Notes: generated from the sequence alone by a model not told the origin. Positions 34,927-47,014 are shown, numbered from the stretch's first letter. The stretch: DNA of 64,000 nt from Stromatinia cepivora (GCA_014898415.1 RCTD01000038.1:248001-312000), one strand, 5' to 3'. Numbers and translations: made by a program.

Positions 34927-35130
34927 GAGACTTACATTATTGTCACTAATAACCCTAATGTAACTCTCTGAATGAGCCACCTCACTTCAAATTTTGCCTC
35001 AATTCTGCTCCAGTTTTATTGAGTTGCTCCGTATATATTCCATTACACACTTTAAACAGAAACCTTTTATATCAGATTGGATTAATCGGAGTTCTAGATG
35101 CAGTATAATGAAGTTCTACTGTTATCCACA

Positions 35131-35310
35131 GCCCCGAATTTGTTATGCAGGTACATATATTACTATAAGGGAAAATTGGGCAAGCTTCTTACCAATCCAC
35201 AAGAACGCCTTATCAGACAGCCCCGAATTTGAGATTCTTATTATGCAGGTACATACATATATTACTAAAGATTGGACAAGCTTCTTATCAATCCACAAGA
35301 ACGCCTGTCA
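35131..35310. repeat. About 90-bp tandem duplication
   Basis: Two adjacent copies, both containing CCCCGAATTTG, then TATGCAGGTACATA, CAAGCTTCTTA.CAATCCAC and AAGAACGCC. They differ by small indels and a few substitutions. Non-coding. Confidence 0.88.
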
Positions 35311-35680
35311 GACGCCCTGCCAATAAAACAGCTAATAGCTTGGAGCTTCCCTATCCGGTTACTTCCTAACGCCCCCCGCCTTTTCGGGAAAACCCCTCGT
35401 CTTAATAACATCTTCAAGCAAGTTAGATGGGTAACATACGCGGCTTATGAGTGAACATTATGGTTTTTATGATAGTATCACCATTCTTTTGATTGGTTTC
35501 TTTTGAGGTATTTCTTGAATGCAGTGTCATGTCTTCCTGCAGGTACCAGGGTTGACAAAAGCTAATTGACAACCAATTCCGATGTTCATCAGTTGACATG
35601 ATTTTTTATAAGTAGCTCACCTCTCTCTCTTCCTTGCGTTATTCATCAACTTCTATCTCAATTTTCTGGGTTGAAATCTC

Positions 35681-37524
35681 ATGATGCTATCCCTTTATCT
35701 CCCTCAAGCTGCTTGCTTAGCCTTGGCACTTTTGCCTTCTACGAAAGCTATCTCAATACCATCGTATTCGAACCCAGCTCACGATGCAAAGAATGGAGCT
35801 GTTGCTAGTGAAAGTTCTATTTGCTCAAGTATCGGCATTGATATTATGAAAGCTGGAGGAAATGCCGCTGATGCTGTGAGCCCACTAATTCAAAAGTCTG
35901 AAGTTCTTGTTTCGTTATTTTAACACCTCCACTAGATTGTCGCAACACAACTTTGCGTGGGAGTAGTTGCAATGTATCATTCTGGTATAGCAGGCGGTGG
36001 TTTTGCGACTGTGCGATCAGCCAATGGAACTTATGAGTTTGTTGATTTCCGCGAGATGGCTCCCGCCGCTGCTTTCGAAACTATGTACTCTTCCAACACA
36101 GATGCCTCCCTCTACGGTGGGTTGGCAAGCGGTGTACCAGGGGAGCTACGTGGCCTTGAGTACATTCACAAAAAATACGGAGTATTGCCTTGGAAACAGC
36201 TAGTGCTACCCTCTGTTCAACTCGCCCGCTTTGGATTCAATGTTACCGCCGACTTAGTTCGCTACATGGCCTCCTCCACATCTCCCTATGATTTCTTGAC
36301 GTATGACGAAACATGGGCAATCGACTTTGCGCCAAATGGAACTAGAGTCAAGTTGGGTGACCTGATTACCAGAAAACGATATGCCGATACGCTTGAATCC
36401 ATTGCCGAATATGGTCCGGATGCATTCTACACAGGCGCCATTGCGAATGCCACAATCACTGCGCTCCAGAAATCAAATGGGACAATGACTCTTTCGGATT
36501 TAAAAAACTACACCATCGAGTCTAGAGTTACTTCAAATACCACTTATCGGGGCTTCAAAATTTACAGTGGAACTGCGCCATCTAGCGGTGCTGTAGTTTG
36601 CAGTGCAATGAACATTATCGAGGGCTATGATATGTCGACTCCAAGTCAGCTGAACTTCTCGACGCATTACTTGGACGAGGCAATGCGCTTCGCCTACGGA
36701 CAAAGAACCTTGTTAGGAGATCCAAAATTCCTCGCAAACCTAACAAGTTACCAAGATGAAATGGTATCAAAATCCATAGCTGCTGAAATTCGATCGAAGA
36801 TTGAGCAATATCACACTTTGAATGTATCTGCTTACGATCCTGCAGATTACAGCATTCTTTCCGATAGTGGAACATCTGCCAGTGTTTCTGCTGACAAGAG
36901 CGGTCTTACGATCGCCTTGACATCTACAATTAATACTATATTTGGAAGCAGAGTCATGGTTCCGGAAACCGGTGTCATAATGAACAATGAGATGAATGGT
37001 AAGACTTTCACCTCACCCCGAAATCCGCGGGTCATATTAATAATTCCTTAGATTTCTCCATCCCTGGCGCAGTCAACGCATTCGGCTACTCCCCCTCCCC
37101 AGCCAACTTCATCCGACCATTTAAGAGACCCCTCTCCTCCATCTCCCCCACCATCGTCGAACACCCCAACGGCACCGTCTACATAGCCCATGCCTCCGCC
37201 GGTGGTTCCCGCATTATTACAGAAGTAATCCAGCACCTCTGGCACAGCCTCGACCAAAACATGACTTCCGCCGAAAGTATGCGTCAACCAAGATTCCATG
37301 ATCAATTATCTCCAAACACCGCGGCTTTTGAATATGGAGATGAAACTTTCGGAGTCCAAGGATATAGTAATGAAACCACGGCGTTCTTCAGAGAAATTGG
37401 AACGAATGTAACATTTATGGCTGTGGGAACTTCCACTGCGCAATCGCTGAGACGATTAGGAAATGGAACGTTTGAGGCGGCTGGTGAGCCCAGACAACTT
37501 AATAGTGCTGGTTATGCGATTTAG
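35681..37524 (+). CDS. Secreted gamma-glutamyltransferase
   Basis: Three exons (35681-35875, 35936-36998, 37052-37524) give 576 residues. The introns are 60 bp (GTGAGC...CTAG) and 53 bp (GTAAGA...CTTAG). A signal peptide covers about 1-23. The protein then shows GGNAADAIVATQLCVGV, SGIAGGGF, YGGLASGVPGE(LRG) and the small-subunit start around Thr378 in DSGTSASVS, followed by TSTINTIFGSRV and, near the end, a glycine-rich GGSRI. It belongs to the Ntn-hydrolase family that cleaves gamma-glutamyl bonds of glutathione and autoprocesses at this Thr. The residue two after the Thr is Ala where most relatives have His. Many N-glycosylation sequons suggest extracellular or vacuolar location. Confidence 0.9.
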
Positions 37525-39141
37525 GAGATTTTAATCTATGATATGATGTATATGTGACATGGATAATGCTTAATTTATCAATTAAGCACTGATCAAATTG
37601 TTGATCCCGTTTCCAATGTTTTACCAGAATACTTTCGTCTCATTGAGCATTTTAATGTCTAACCTTTTGAGAACAACTCAGCTCTTTAGATCATTCGTTG
37701 TATTCGGCCGAAAATATAAAGGGTTTTAGATTGTGAATTATCTATTCAACGTATCACGAATTCCTATCCTATTTTAGATTCTATCGAGCCCATATTCATA
37801 TATCCTTTCACTCCGCCCCACCTCCAGCGACTTCATACCCAGGTGTTCTAGCCCTTTAAGAACCTATCATTCCACGGAAAAGTTCCATCGTGGAGCGGAT
37901 CACATAAGAGTGCTGCGTTAAAGAGGAAACACTGGGTTCCTGTGATGTGACAAGAAGATTGGCAGTGTTAACATCAGATGAAATGGGCTTAAGTGGGAGA
38001 AACCGGAAGGAAAGACTATAGCTCGCCCCACAACTCATGCTCAAACATTCATCACGAGCTTGGCATTAATTTTGACTGTACGTACTTACCCCTCATAGCT
38101 TTGAGCAACTTTGGTATCACTTCTCAGTAGTTGTTTCAGGTGAGAGCGGGTATAATACAATTTTAGCTGATATCAAAATGAATCTAGAAATTGTTCAGCA
38201 GACGAATCGGTTCGGTAGCGTAGCATATCAATTCATGTGTGCCGTTAAAGGAATTTTCTACCAAATAAAGTAATCACATTTCTCATATTAGACAGTAACT
38301 TAATCGAGATACCCAATTCCGACACGAGCATTGTTACAAAATCGATATAATTCAACGAGTCACCGGACTAAGGAAATGCTCACCCAGGCTGTGAATGTCG
38401 ATGACGCAACTATCAACCTGTCAATTAATTCGGGTGTTATGATGCATCTTTAAAGTGGGCAGATACGAAAAGGTGCCGTGTAAAATAGGATAGACATTGA
38501 GGCGACTAATAAGGCTGGACGATAGAATTCCAAACCATGAGTTAAGACTCATAGATTCCCAACAAGAAAAGAATGCATATCAATAGTGGATGTAGACCGG
38601 GGCTGATGAATAGAGATATTCACGGAAATAAATAAAAATCACTTGCAGAATAGAGAAGCCACGCAGTAGATGAAAAACAAGCAAGCTTTATTTGACCGAG
38701 AACCGAGAAAGTGATAACCGTTATCAACTAGTAGATCAGCAAGACATAACACAAACATTAAATAATTGGGTTGAGCCTCTTATAAAAGGATCCAGGAAGC
38801 AAAACTGGTATACTAAACACCCCGATGAGATCTCGAAACATCCGTAGTAATCGACCAAGCTTTCAACTCTTCAATATTTCATCAATGGGCCTTAAAAGAT
38901 GGCTCTCTTCCTTCCATTCTCATACTATGACCCCAAATCCCCCTCATAACCAGCCAACAATAAAAACCTAGGGATATTTTATCAAAAGAATGATCCATTT
39001 AATTCTTCAAAGTACTCAAAATTCATCAGACTCGGCAACGGCAGGGAATTAGACGAGATTCAAGATGAATGTGGATGCTAAGACGAGATAACAGTTCAAC
39101 CAGTCATCCGATCTTTGTGCTATTTCTATGACATCCTATGT
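37525..39141. other. Intergenic, no gene seen
   Basis: 1.6 kb of slightly AT-rich DNA between convergent genes. Only short random frames. No repeat or RNA gene recognised. Confidence 0.5.
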
Positions 39142-40904
39142 TTATATATTGCTAGCCGCAGCAGCAGCCGAAGCCATCTGTGCCAACAAGGTATGTTCAG
39201 CAGATACTCTTCTTTCTTGCTCTGGTTTTGATTGCGGTGATTTGACTTGCAAGGTGGCGGCGACAGTGGGAGACTGATTGTTAGTGTTGATTGTGTTTTG
39301 AGGACGTAAGTCAGCTTCCAGACCAGAAAGCATCGACATGTGCTGTGTATGAACCTGCGACATTAGAGAATTAGCAGCTGATTGTCAAATGAATAGTATA
39401 ATAAAAACAAGTTGACCATCGATGGATGCGAAAAGCTTACTGGAACCTGTCTACTCGATCCACTTGCTCCACATGCTCCAATAGTAGTAACACCACCACT
39501 AGTACTTGCTAAATTTGGTCGCTCTGGCGTATGTTTCTTATCAACAATTAACAATCCATCTTCTGATGCAGCTGGAGAGTTTCGCTGTGTTAGAGCAGAT
39601 GCTGTGGCTTCAAGTTCTCCATCTTTGACATCCTTCCAAGAACATTTAGCATGCTTCTTTGTGCATGCAGCACAAGCAGTCATATGTTTGGTGCATGTGA
39701 ATCGTAATCGTCTGCATCGGTCGCATGGTGGCGTAATTGGATCCCCTTTGTGTAGTTTCTCGATCCTGGCAGCCATCAAAACCCGATATTGCCCTTCAAT
39801 ACCGTCATCAGAATTAGATGGTGGCTGCGATACTCGCTGGTGATCAGAACTTTGAGGTGCGCCATTGAAAGAATGAAAGTTTGCATGTTCAGAAGTGTGA
39901 AGTCGAGGTTGTTTTGATCTTGGCTGAGATGGTAGGGATTGACGACGATTTGGGCTGTGAAATTGCTCTAATAGATCTTGCTGCAACTTAGCAGTCTCAC
40001 CATTAAGGGCAACAGGTGATCGGCTTCTATTAATCGCAGAAAATGGTTGGGATACAAATGGGAGGGGAGATTCAGAAGGTTGTTCGGGAGACTTTTTCGC
40101 CATGATAGCATTCTTTCTTCCTTTCAAATGGTAGTTGAGTTGTCTTGCTCTACTAGCGACGGCATCAGCCTTTTTGATTAACATAGTAAGACGATTCTCA
40201 AGAATGAGTAGGGTGCCGAGCTCAGATATCTCATCCTCGGGTATAGGTTGACTTGGAATCATTCTTTCCGGAGCACCTGACATGATCAAACGATAATCGT
40301 CTTCAGATATTTCGATTTGCCCTCCATTGATCCAGAATCGACAAACTTTCACGCCATGCAATGATTCGCTGAGAATAAAGTCTGCTGGATTACTCCGGGC
40401 GAAAGAAACAATCTCTAACCAGGTGATCGGCGTTTGTTCGAGAGCATAGGAGCTTTGAATGACTTTGATTGGGCCGTCAAAAAGCTTTTCGAATGACTTC
40501 AAAAGTAGAGGACCAACTAGTTTGGCGCCGAGATTGGATGCTAGACTTTCACGACGTTGAAGGACACCTACGTATGTCAGATACGGTATTCCCTGAATGC
40601 TCACAGACAAGTAGAACTCCCTCCCTTACTCCCCACCGAGCGGGAATCAATTCACGTGATATATATACACACCTTCGTATTCGTCCAACATGCCCAAAAC
40701 ATCCCCGAAAGTTTCGGAATCTCCTTCGACCAGTTTGAGTCTGTCGCTCCTAGCTTTTACCAAATAGTTGATTTGCGCAGCAGATGTTGGAGTTGCATTT
40801 TCGCTCAGTCGAGGAGTTTGTGTTATCCGTCCATGGCCCTGACTTCCAGAACTTTCCGGACTACGTTTTCGCTTTTCGCCTTGAGTTTCCATTGTAAGTT
40901 CCAT
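39142..40904 (-). CDS. Zn(II)2Cys6 protein with C-terminal finger
   Basis: Three exons (40904-40673, 40567-39441, 39354-39142) give 523 residues. The introns are 105 bp (GTGTGT...CGTAG) and 86 bp (GTAAGC...CGCAG), both frame-preserving. The cluster CDRCRRLRFTC...CAACTKKHAKC (about 358-388) has C-x2-C-x6-C-x6-C-x2-C-x6-C spacing, the fungal zinc cluster. It sits in the C-terminal third, whereas most such factors carry it near the N-terminus. Residues about 78-200 form a structured, Leu-rich region; 210-350 are low complexity and polar. An Ala-rich tail ends the protein. A transcription-factor role is likely by family; targets are unknown. A CACGTG lies in intron 1. Confidence 0.85.
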
Positions 40905-42487
40905 GACTATGGCTTCAAGTTAATTGATTGAGATGGTGGACCTCAATTGGAAGATATATTATGTGTACGTGAAGGAAGAAGATGAGCGGAGGAGAAAGGT
41001 GGAGAAGTGGGAGAGGCGGAGAGCTGACAATAATAAGTTGTCGAGAACAAAGGAAGGGATGAGCAGAGGGTTACTTTTAATGGGTTCAAGACAATTGTGC
41101 TTGTGGCATTTAAAATCCACACGGGACCAAAACAGGATGAGGTGCGGTTATTGGTAAACAAAAAGTTTTGATGAGGGGTGTGATGGGGGGCGATGGGGAC
41201 AATGCGGATTTGTGAAGGAACTCTTCGCACAAAGCGGAAGATGGACCTCCGCTGGTCGCGCTTTCACTTTCGCTTTCGCTTTCGCTTTCCTCGGTTTAAA
41301 ATTCACAAGAATAACGCACGTGATGATAGCCTTTCCTATATTCATCATGTCATTTATTGATTGGAATGGATGGAATTGAACATTCAAATTTTCTTCCAGC
41401 CTCAAAACATAAAATCTTTTCAAAAGGTAGACTTGCTTATGCTTTCTTCATTTAACACTAGACTAGACTTTTTTTTATAGCCTCAATTAAATAAATATGT
41501 ATATGCCCTTCAATGTTTTCCTTCTTTCTCATGATGGATGTATAATGCCTCCGACATTCCGCCCCGTCTCCACTGGAGAATTGGAGAAAGAAGCGCTGCA
41601 CTGTCCACAAGTGATTTACCGATACATGATATGATCTGATCTGTATTACCATTTCGTTATTCGATACAATTAAACATAAGAAGTAATTATCTCTTGGTAT
41701 TTCTATATTTTTGTTAAAGAAATTATTAAATATTTGTAATCCGTAGTGTTAATTTTCAAAGCCACCTTGGGATTGATTGGTTATGTTTGTACAAGTAGTA
41801 AAACGCAGTATTGACTCATCATTTCTGCTATTATTAGAGTTCAATAAATAATAATTCTATTGTTTATTTATCAAAGAATCAACTTACCGTATAATTTCGA
41901 GAGATTCGCGGTCTTGGCATGCGGACTTTTTTTCCCATCGGATGAATATCAGACCGTCTCCGTAGTCTCATTGATTGGCTAGATTATTGTGGCTAGAGAT
42001 CTCTGGTTAGCCACATTTGAGCCACGAAATGCTGCTAAACCGAACGCCAAGACCGCGAATCTTTGGAGAGTTTTATCATGGATAAAGGAAAATGGCGATC
42101 ATGTTATCGGTATCTGTATCAGCGAGGCTGAAGTTTTCAAAGCCCTGTCATTGGAAACAATAAATATTTACATATATTAAACTTCAGCTGCATCAAAAAC
42201 AGCTAGAATACTTCTTTACTATTGATTCAACACTATACTTAACGTGAGCTTCCATACCTAAGTATAATAACATTTTTTTTCTGCACTGCCACTAACAAAT
42301 ACGAGGGATTCTTGTAGATCTCATTACTACGAAAAGGGGTAGCCGCGCGCCTCATTCTTCTTCTCTATAATAGATCAACAACCTCAATCGACTTTGCAAC
42401 TAACTACTTTCACTACCTTCACTACCACCAATTTACTCATCGCTTCCATCTGTCGTCTACTTCTCGCTCCCACAAAAAGAAAAAAAA
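40905..42487. other. Intergenic with a CTTTCG microsatellite
   Basis: 1.6 kb between divergent genes. It holds a hexamer run TTTCGC at about 41,260-41,292 and AT-rich stretches at 41,640-41,890. The last about 150 bp are C/T-rich (ACTTTCACTACC-like words), a usual feature of fungal promoters and leaders upstream of highly used genes. No gene seen. Confidence 0.5.
41260..41292. repeat. CTTTCG hexanucleotide repeat
   Basis: About five copies of (CTTTCG) with one variant unit, in the promoter-side region of the Zn2Cys6 gene. Confidence 0.85.
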
Positions 42488-43073
42488 ATGGCTTTCACGA
42501 ATGGAGTTACAAAAGGTCTCTTTGGACCTGAGCTTGTCTCCCCTGAAGTTGCCAAATCCCTTCCCGAATCATATACTCTTCGCGCATTACAAAAGTCTGA
42601 TTATGCCCGCGGCTTCTTAGATGTTTTACGGGTTTTGACTGTCGTTGGGGATATCACCGAAGAGCAATGGAATGAGCGGTACGATTGGTATAACAACCAA
42701 GGAAAGGGTGGTTATTATCTCTTGATTATTGAAGATCAGGGGCAGATTGTTGCTACCGGTGCTTTGATTGTGGAAAGAAAGTTGTAAGTACATCCAGACG
42801 TACTAAGGTTCTACTAATGGAGCGATGAATACTGACGTATTTGATAGCATTCACAACCTCGGTCTCGTGGGTCACATCGAAGACATTGCTGTTGCGAAAG
42901 ATCAACAAGGAAAGAAACTCGGATTGAAGATGATCCAAGCTCTTGATTTTATCGCAGAGAAGATTGGTTGTTATAAAAGTATATTGGACTGTAGTGAGGC
43001 CAACGAGGGATTTTATGTCAAGTGTGGCTTCAGAAGGGCGGGATTGGAAATGGCGCATTACTATGAGCATTGA
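42488..43073 (+). CDS. gna1: Glucosamine 6-phosphate N-acetyltransferase
   Basis: Two exons (42488-42783 and 42848-43073), a 64-bp intron (GTAAGT...GATAG), 173 residues. It is a GNAT acetyltransferase: LRALQKSDYARGFLDVL near 32-50, ITEEQWNERY, then the core GHIEDIAVAKDQQGKKLG, whose QxxGKxLG-type loop binds the acetyl-CoA pyrophosphate, and the end LDCSEANEGFYVKCGF, a GNA1 signature. Length is near the yeast and human proteins (159-184). The enzyme makes GlcNAc-6-phosphate for UDP-GlcNAc, and so for chitin, N-glycans and GPI anchors. The start has an A-rich context, typical of well-translated fungal genes. Cytosolic. Confidence 0.95.
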
Positions 43074-43313
43074 AAACAAGCATCGAGATTATAGGATTGG
43101 ATATACAGGTACATCCTCGCACTGGTCAGGTTGGGATTTGGGATTAAACATAGAGCGAGCGTCATAGATGGAAGGTTAAAAGGGCACCATATGCAGGTTT
43201 GGTTTTGGTCAAGAATAGACCAAATACTTCCTGAAAATTCGAAACAATGTATGTTAGATTATTGTAATTTTGCTCATCATCTATCTGTTCAAAATTCATT
43301 ATACTTCAATGCT

Positions 43314-44387
43314 TCAAACCCACTGCGGTTTCCTAATCGTTTTCTTTCTTCTGATAGAGCCAAAGCCAGTTCTCAATCCGATTGGACTTGACTTCATAAC
43401 AATTTTAGGTTCCTTCTTGATCGGCCTTCTGGTAACGCCGGGAGGGCTCATGAGTCCCAGACCAGAGTCTCTAAATCTTGTATCCAGATCATTCTTCCTC
43501 GGAGGCAGTGAAATAATGGTTTGTTTGATCAGTTCCTTCCTGTAGTTTGTGATGGGCACAGAAATTCCTGCCCCAATAACCACCTCCGACGATTCGTCAG
43601 ACCCATAATTGTCGGAGTTTACGGACATTCCCCTCACTCTCCATCTCAAAACGTCCTCCTCGACTTCTTCCAGTAGTCCACCCAAACTTATACATCTCTC
43701 GACATTATCGTCCAATCCAATCTTAATACTTCCTTTGCCACCCAAAAACACTGCGCTACTCAAGTTTCCTTTCCATCCATTCACTGCGTTGATTTGAGAC
43801 TCCAAATGAGTGTCTCCTGCTTTAGTACCGTCATTATACCTCGAGAGCGGCAAATCAGCAACCCACCCATCCACCTGTGCCATGTTCAATTCTTCCACAT
43901 ATTCTTCCACTACATCAGCCAACTCAATCATCTCCTCAACTTCCTCTTCCATGATCAATACCATTTCTGTCAACCCACCAAGTACATCCCCCTCCAAACC
44001 ATCTAGCTCCTCGCCACACATCATTTTCTCCCCGGTAATTGTTTCCATTATAGAAGCGACCTCTTGGAGCAAAGATGCGAGCTTGTGAGCGGTAGTTCGA
44101 TGACTTGGGATAGGCGTCTGGAGAGTTTGCGGGAGAAGCTGGAACGGGGGTAACATTTCGGATTCGCTTGTAGAAATCATCTGGACTTGCGTTATGACAT
44201 TTGGATGTCTTTTTGCATTTACCACGCCATTGTTACGCTGAACTGTATGCTTTGGCATTTGGTATCGTCGTAAATTGATGTCTGAACGGTGGTGAGGATA
44301 TGTGGTTTCTAGATTCTGTTTGGAAACGGATTGAGGGGGCTTCAACAGAAGGGCAATTGACGAATAGGTCAGGGATTCAATTATCAA
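43314..44387 (-). CDS. Hypothetical protein, 357 residues
   Basis: This is a single open frame much longer than expected by chance in this composition. The N-terminal 100 residues are polar (with LLPPF-like and Pro/Thr words). Residues about 105-185 are strongly acidic and helical (LLQEVASIMETITGEKMM, then Glu/Leu-rich stretches), and the C-terminal 90 residues are basic, ending in RRKKTIRKPQWV. No domain recognised. It is convergent with gna1, 240 bp apart. Acidic-then-basic layout suggests a protein-protein or nucleic-acid binding role, but that is a guess. The start could lie at a later Met. Confidence 0.65.
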   Translation of the reverse strand: MIIESLTYSSIALLLKPPQSVSKQNLETTYPHHRSDINLRRYQMPKHTVQRNNGVVNAKRHPNVITQVQMISTSESEMLPPFQLLPQTLQTPIPSHRTTAHKLASLLQEVASIMETITGEKMMCGEELDGLEGDVLGGLTEMVLIMEEEVEEMIELADVVEEYVEELNMAQVDGWVADLPLSRYNDGTKAGDTHLESQINAVNGWKGNLSSAVFLGGKGSIKIGLDDNVERCISLGGLLEEVEEDVLRWRVRGMSVNSDNYGSDESSEVVIGAGISVPITNYRKELIKQTIISLPPRKNDLDTRFRDSGLGLMSPPGVTRRPIKKEPKIVMKSSPIGLRTGFGSIRRKKTIRKPQWV

Positions 44388-45659
44388 CGAAGGATTTTAT
44401 TTTCTCTCGGACTACGGAATCTTTGATAGGGGTTCCATGAGTATATGAATTGTAAAGAATCGGAACTAAAAATAATAATTCCCACATTCCAAGACGGGGA
44501 ATAATATCATATTGAAAATGCCGTTGGCCTGGAAATCTTCTTCATGCCACCGGAAATGTTTGCGGGCCTCCTACATCATCAATCAGGAATGGCATGATGG
44601 TATTAAAATTTAAGATACATAAATCATGCAAAGAATTGCGTCCACCTGTGTTTATCAAGGGATTGGACAAATTATCAACCAGGGATCGTATAAGAAAGGA
44701 GAAAGAGATTGGCCAATTATGACCAGTTCACGCACGTTACATCATGCAGGTTGTAAACGCATTGAACCTAGAGCTGAAAAAAATCGAAGAATGTCTTGCC
44801 TTTTGTATATGTATACTGAGGCTGTGGTGTCTTAATTCATAATGAATCTGGGACAAGGAATGAATTTGTCTGTTCTCGTTTCGTGTGAGTGGGGTTGGAC
44901 TCGATTAAGGTGTCCGATAGTCCGAATGGGCATGTGGATGTGGTTATTCAGTCTTTGAAAAGTTGTAAATTTTTGATTGAAATAATCTGAATCTTTGAAG
45001 AATCAAAGAAAAATCTTTGATAGTCTGACAACAATTTCGACTACTGAAAAACTCCTGGACATGGAAACGGATTCAATCGTGTAACGAATATTGAAATATT
45101 TATTATACATTACTCTCTTCCTGGCAGTGAGGAAACTTTACAAGAATAGTGAGAAGCTTCAAGCACAGCTTCGGAAATTCATCCATACAGTCAGAAGATC
45201 AATGAAACCGATTTTTTTGGCTGCGACGCCGCCTCATACACAGAGTGCATTTCCCACGAGGTTTCTTCCTGCATATGACAAAAGGGAATGAACCTCGGAA
45301 CAGCCGCTGGGCTTGACTGCACTTGCATCAAATATCTCTGAAGATCGAAGGATCGCTAGTTCCTTGGACATGTACCGTAGGGTCTTTGCTCCTTGCCCAG
45401 CCCTCGAATTCACATCAACTGATTTGTAAAAGTCCAAATATTCAACATCATGATATATTCATTTCAGTTGTATTCTTCGCTGAAGTACTTTCACTTCAGC
45501 GCCTTCTGATATCATGTCTGCATCCATTTAAGCGGCGCGTTGTAAACTATTGGGTTTGGTGTTGGGGGCGTGTCCGATTTTCCCACTGAGCGCATCGAGA
45601 TGGCCATAGATTTTATTCCCCTTCCCCAGGGATCAACTCCTGTCCTCTTATTCCGTTTC
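44388..45659. other. Intergenic, no gene seen
   Basis: 1.27 kb. Frames of 60-90 codons on both strands (45091-45589) overlap each other and match nothing I know. Confidence 0.5.
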
Positions 45660-46186
45660 TCATTCTTCTTGTTGTACGAAAGGATTCGCTATTTCTTCGC
45701 TGCCATCGACTGGGCTTATTCCAATGAGTAAGGTTCCTCTTGCGACCACTAAACCCAATGCTCTCCATGCTTCATTTCCTTCATCATCTGCGAAAGAATT
45801 CAGATCAGTATGGGATTTGTAAAATACAAAAAGAATTTACCAGTCAGCTTTTCCTCCACATCATCCAAAACCAAATTCATCAAGGCATCATAACCCTTCA
45901 AAGTGCCTTTCACTATGAGGATTCATGTTAGTAGTCTCTCTAGTTTTACCACAAAAACCAGTAACATACCATGTCTGCCACCATTGAACTTAACTGTGAC
46001 CTGTTTATCCATGTACTTTCCCAAATCCAAGATATTTTCCTTCTTTGGCTTCTCGAAATTTCCCCCGCCATGTCCACCCCTCTCCCCACCATGACCTCCT
46101 CTACCACCTCCCCTGCCACCTCTGTGTTCACCATGACCTCTACCACCTCCACGACCGCCACCTCTGTGTTGACCCCTTTCAGACAT
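45660..46186 (-). CDS. lsm7: LSm7 of the U6 and decay LSm rings
   Basis: Three exons (46186-45970, 45912-45841, 45787-45660) give 138 residues. The introns are 57 bp (GTATGT...CATAG) and 53 bp (GTAAAT...CGCAG). The Sm fold starts at KKENILDLGKYMDKQVTVKF (about 49-68), then GGRHVKGTLKGYDALMNLVL, the Sm1 motif, and GLVVARGTLLIGISP, the Sm2 motif. These match LSm7 in order and spacing. LSm7 sits in the LSm2-8 ring on U6 snRNA and the LSm1-7 ring in mRNA decay. Residues 1-43 form a Gly/Arg/His-rich extension absent from yeast and human LSm7. It makes the protein longer than usual (about 103-115). Confidence 0.93.
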
Positions 46187-46934
46187 CCTGTCGCATGTAT
46201 GAGAGAATGCTGTCTGTTATGTGTTGGGGAGAGTATGTGAAGAGTATTGACGGTACCAAATAATTCTAGGACTTTTGATTTGAGTAGCTGGATCCAGCAA
46301 ATGATGCAAGCCGCTAAAAGATAGCGATCTTAGTGGTTGAGGTGGGAAGGCTGCAGTGGCAAGGCTGAAAATGTGGCTGAAATTAAATGTGGCGGGGTAA
46401 CTTTGGCACATTGGTGGCTTTCTTGGCGATTTCTTTCCTTGCCCACTCAATTCCAGCACGAGTTTGACTTTGACTTCAAATACCTATATATACAATATGA
46501 GCAAAAACTATGTGGGAGTGCGGTATCTAAACCCCCTCTGAATGGAGAAGAAATGGAAAACTTTTCAGACTCATATTCTCAAATAACCAAGAGACTTGTC
46601 TTGAATGCAGGGCGGGCCATTGAAAAGAAATTTCTTTGCACCACATTCCAATCCAAAAAATACCGTTACCATGGCAATTGACTTTATCTTGCGACAGTGA
46701 GTGCTCATTCATAGGTAGGTGCAATTTCTCAAAATCTTCACATTCTTGGCCGTCATGTTTTGTTACTACCATAGCACATTCCATGGCCAGCACATTATCA
46801 CATGTCAAATGATCTCCAAGTCCATTGTCAACGCCCGCCACCATTCAGAAAACATCATACCGCATCATGGGAGGAGTAAACAACAAATATCTCAGGCCTA
46901 CCAGATTCGACACTTCATCTTACCCACTTCGATC
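46187..46934. other. Divergent promoter region of lsm7 and the lipase
   Basis: About 750 bp between the two starts. Open frames at 46337-46681 (plus) and 46527-46844 (minus) lack family likeness. No repeat seen. Confidence 0.5.
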
Positions 46935-47014
46935 ATGAATTCTGTAAGTCCGTTGTCGAGAGAGCTTTAGTTCCTGAATCCTGATCGAAACCCCTCATCA
47001 CAAAGCACAATACG

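Larger units (their letters stand above)
33565..35680. other. Gene-free region with dispersed and tandem repeats
   Basis: 2.1 kb without a gene. It contains an ATCAATCC microsatellite, dispersed repeat copy 2, a 46-bp tandem repeat and an 88-bp tandem duplication, each listed separately. The last 200 bp form the promoter of the gamma-glutamyltransferase gene. Confidence 0.6.
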
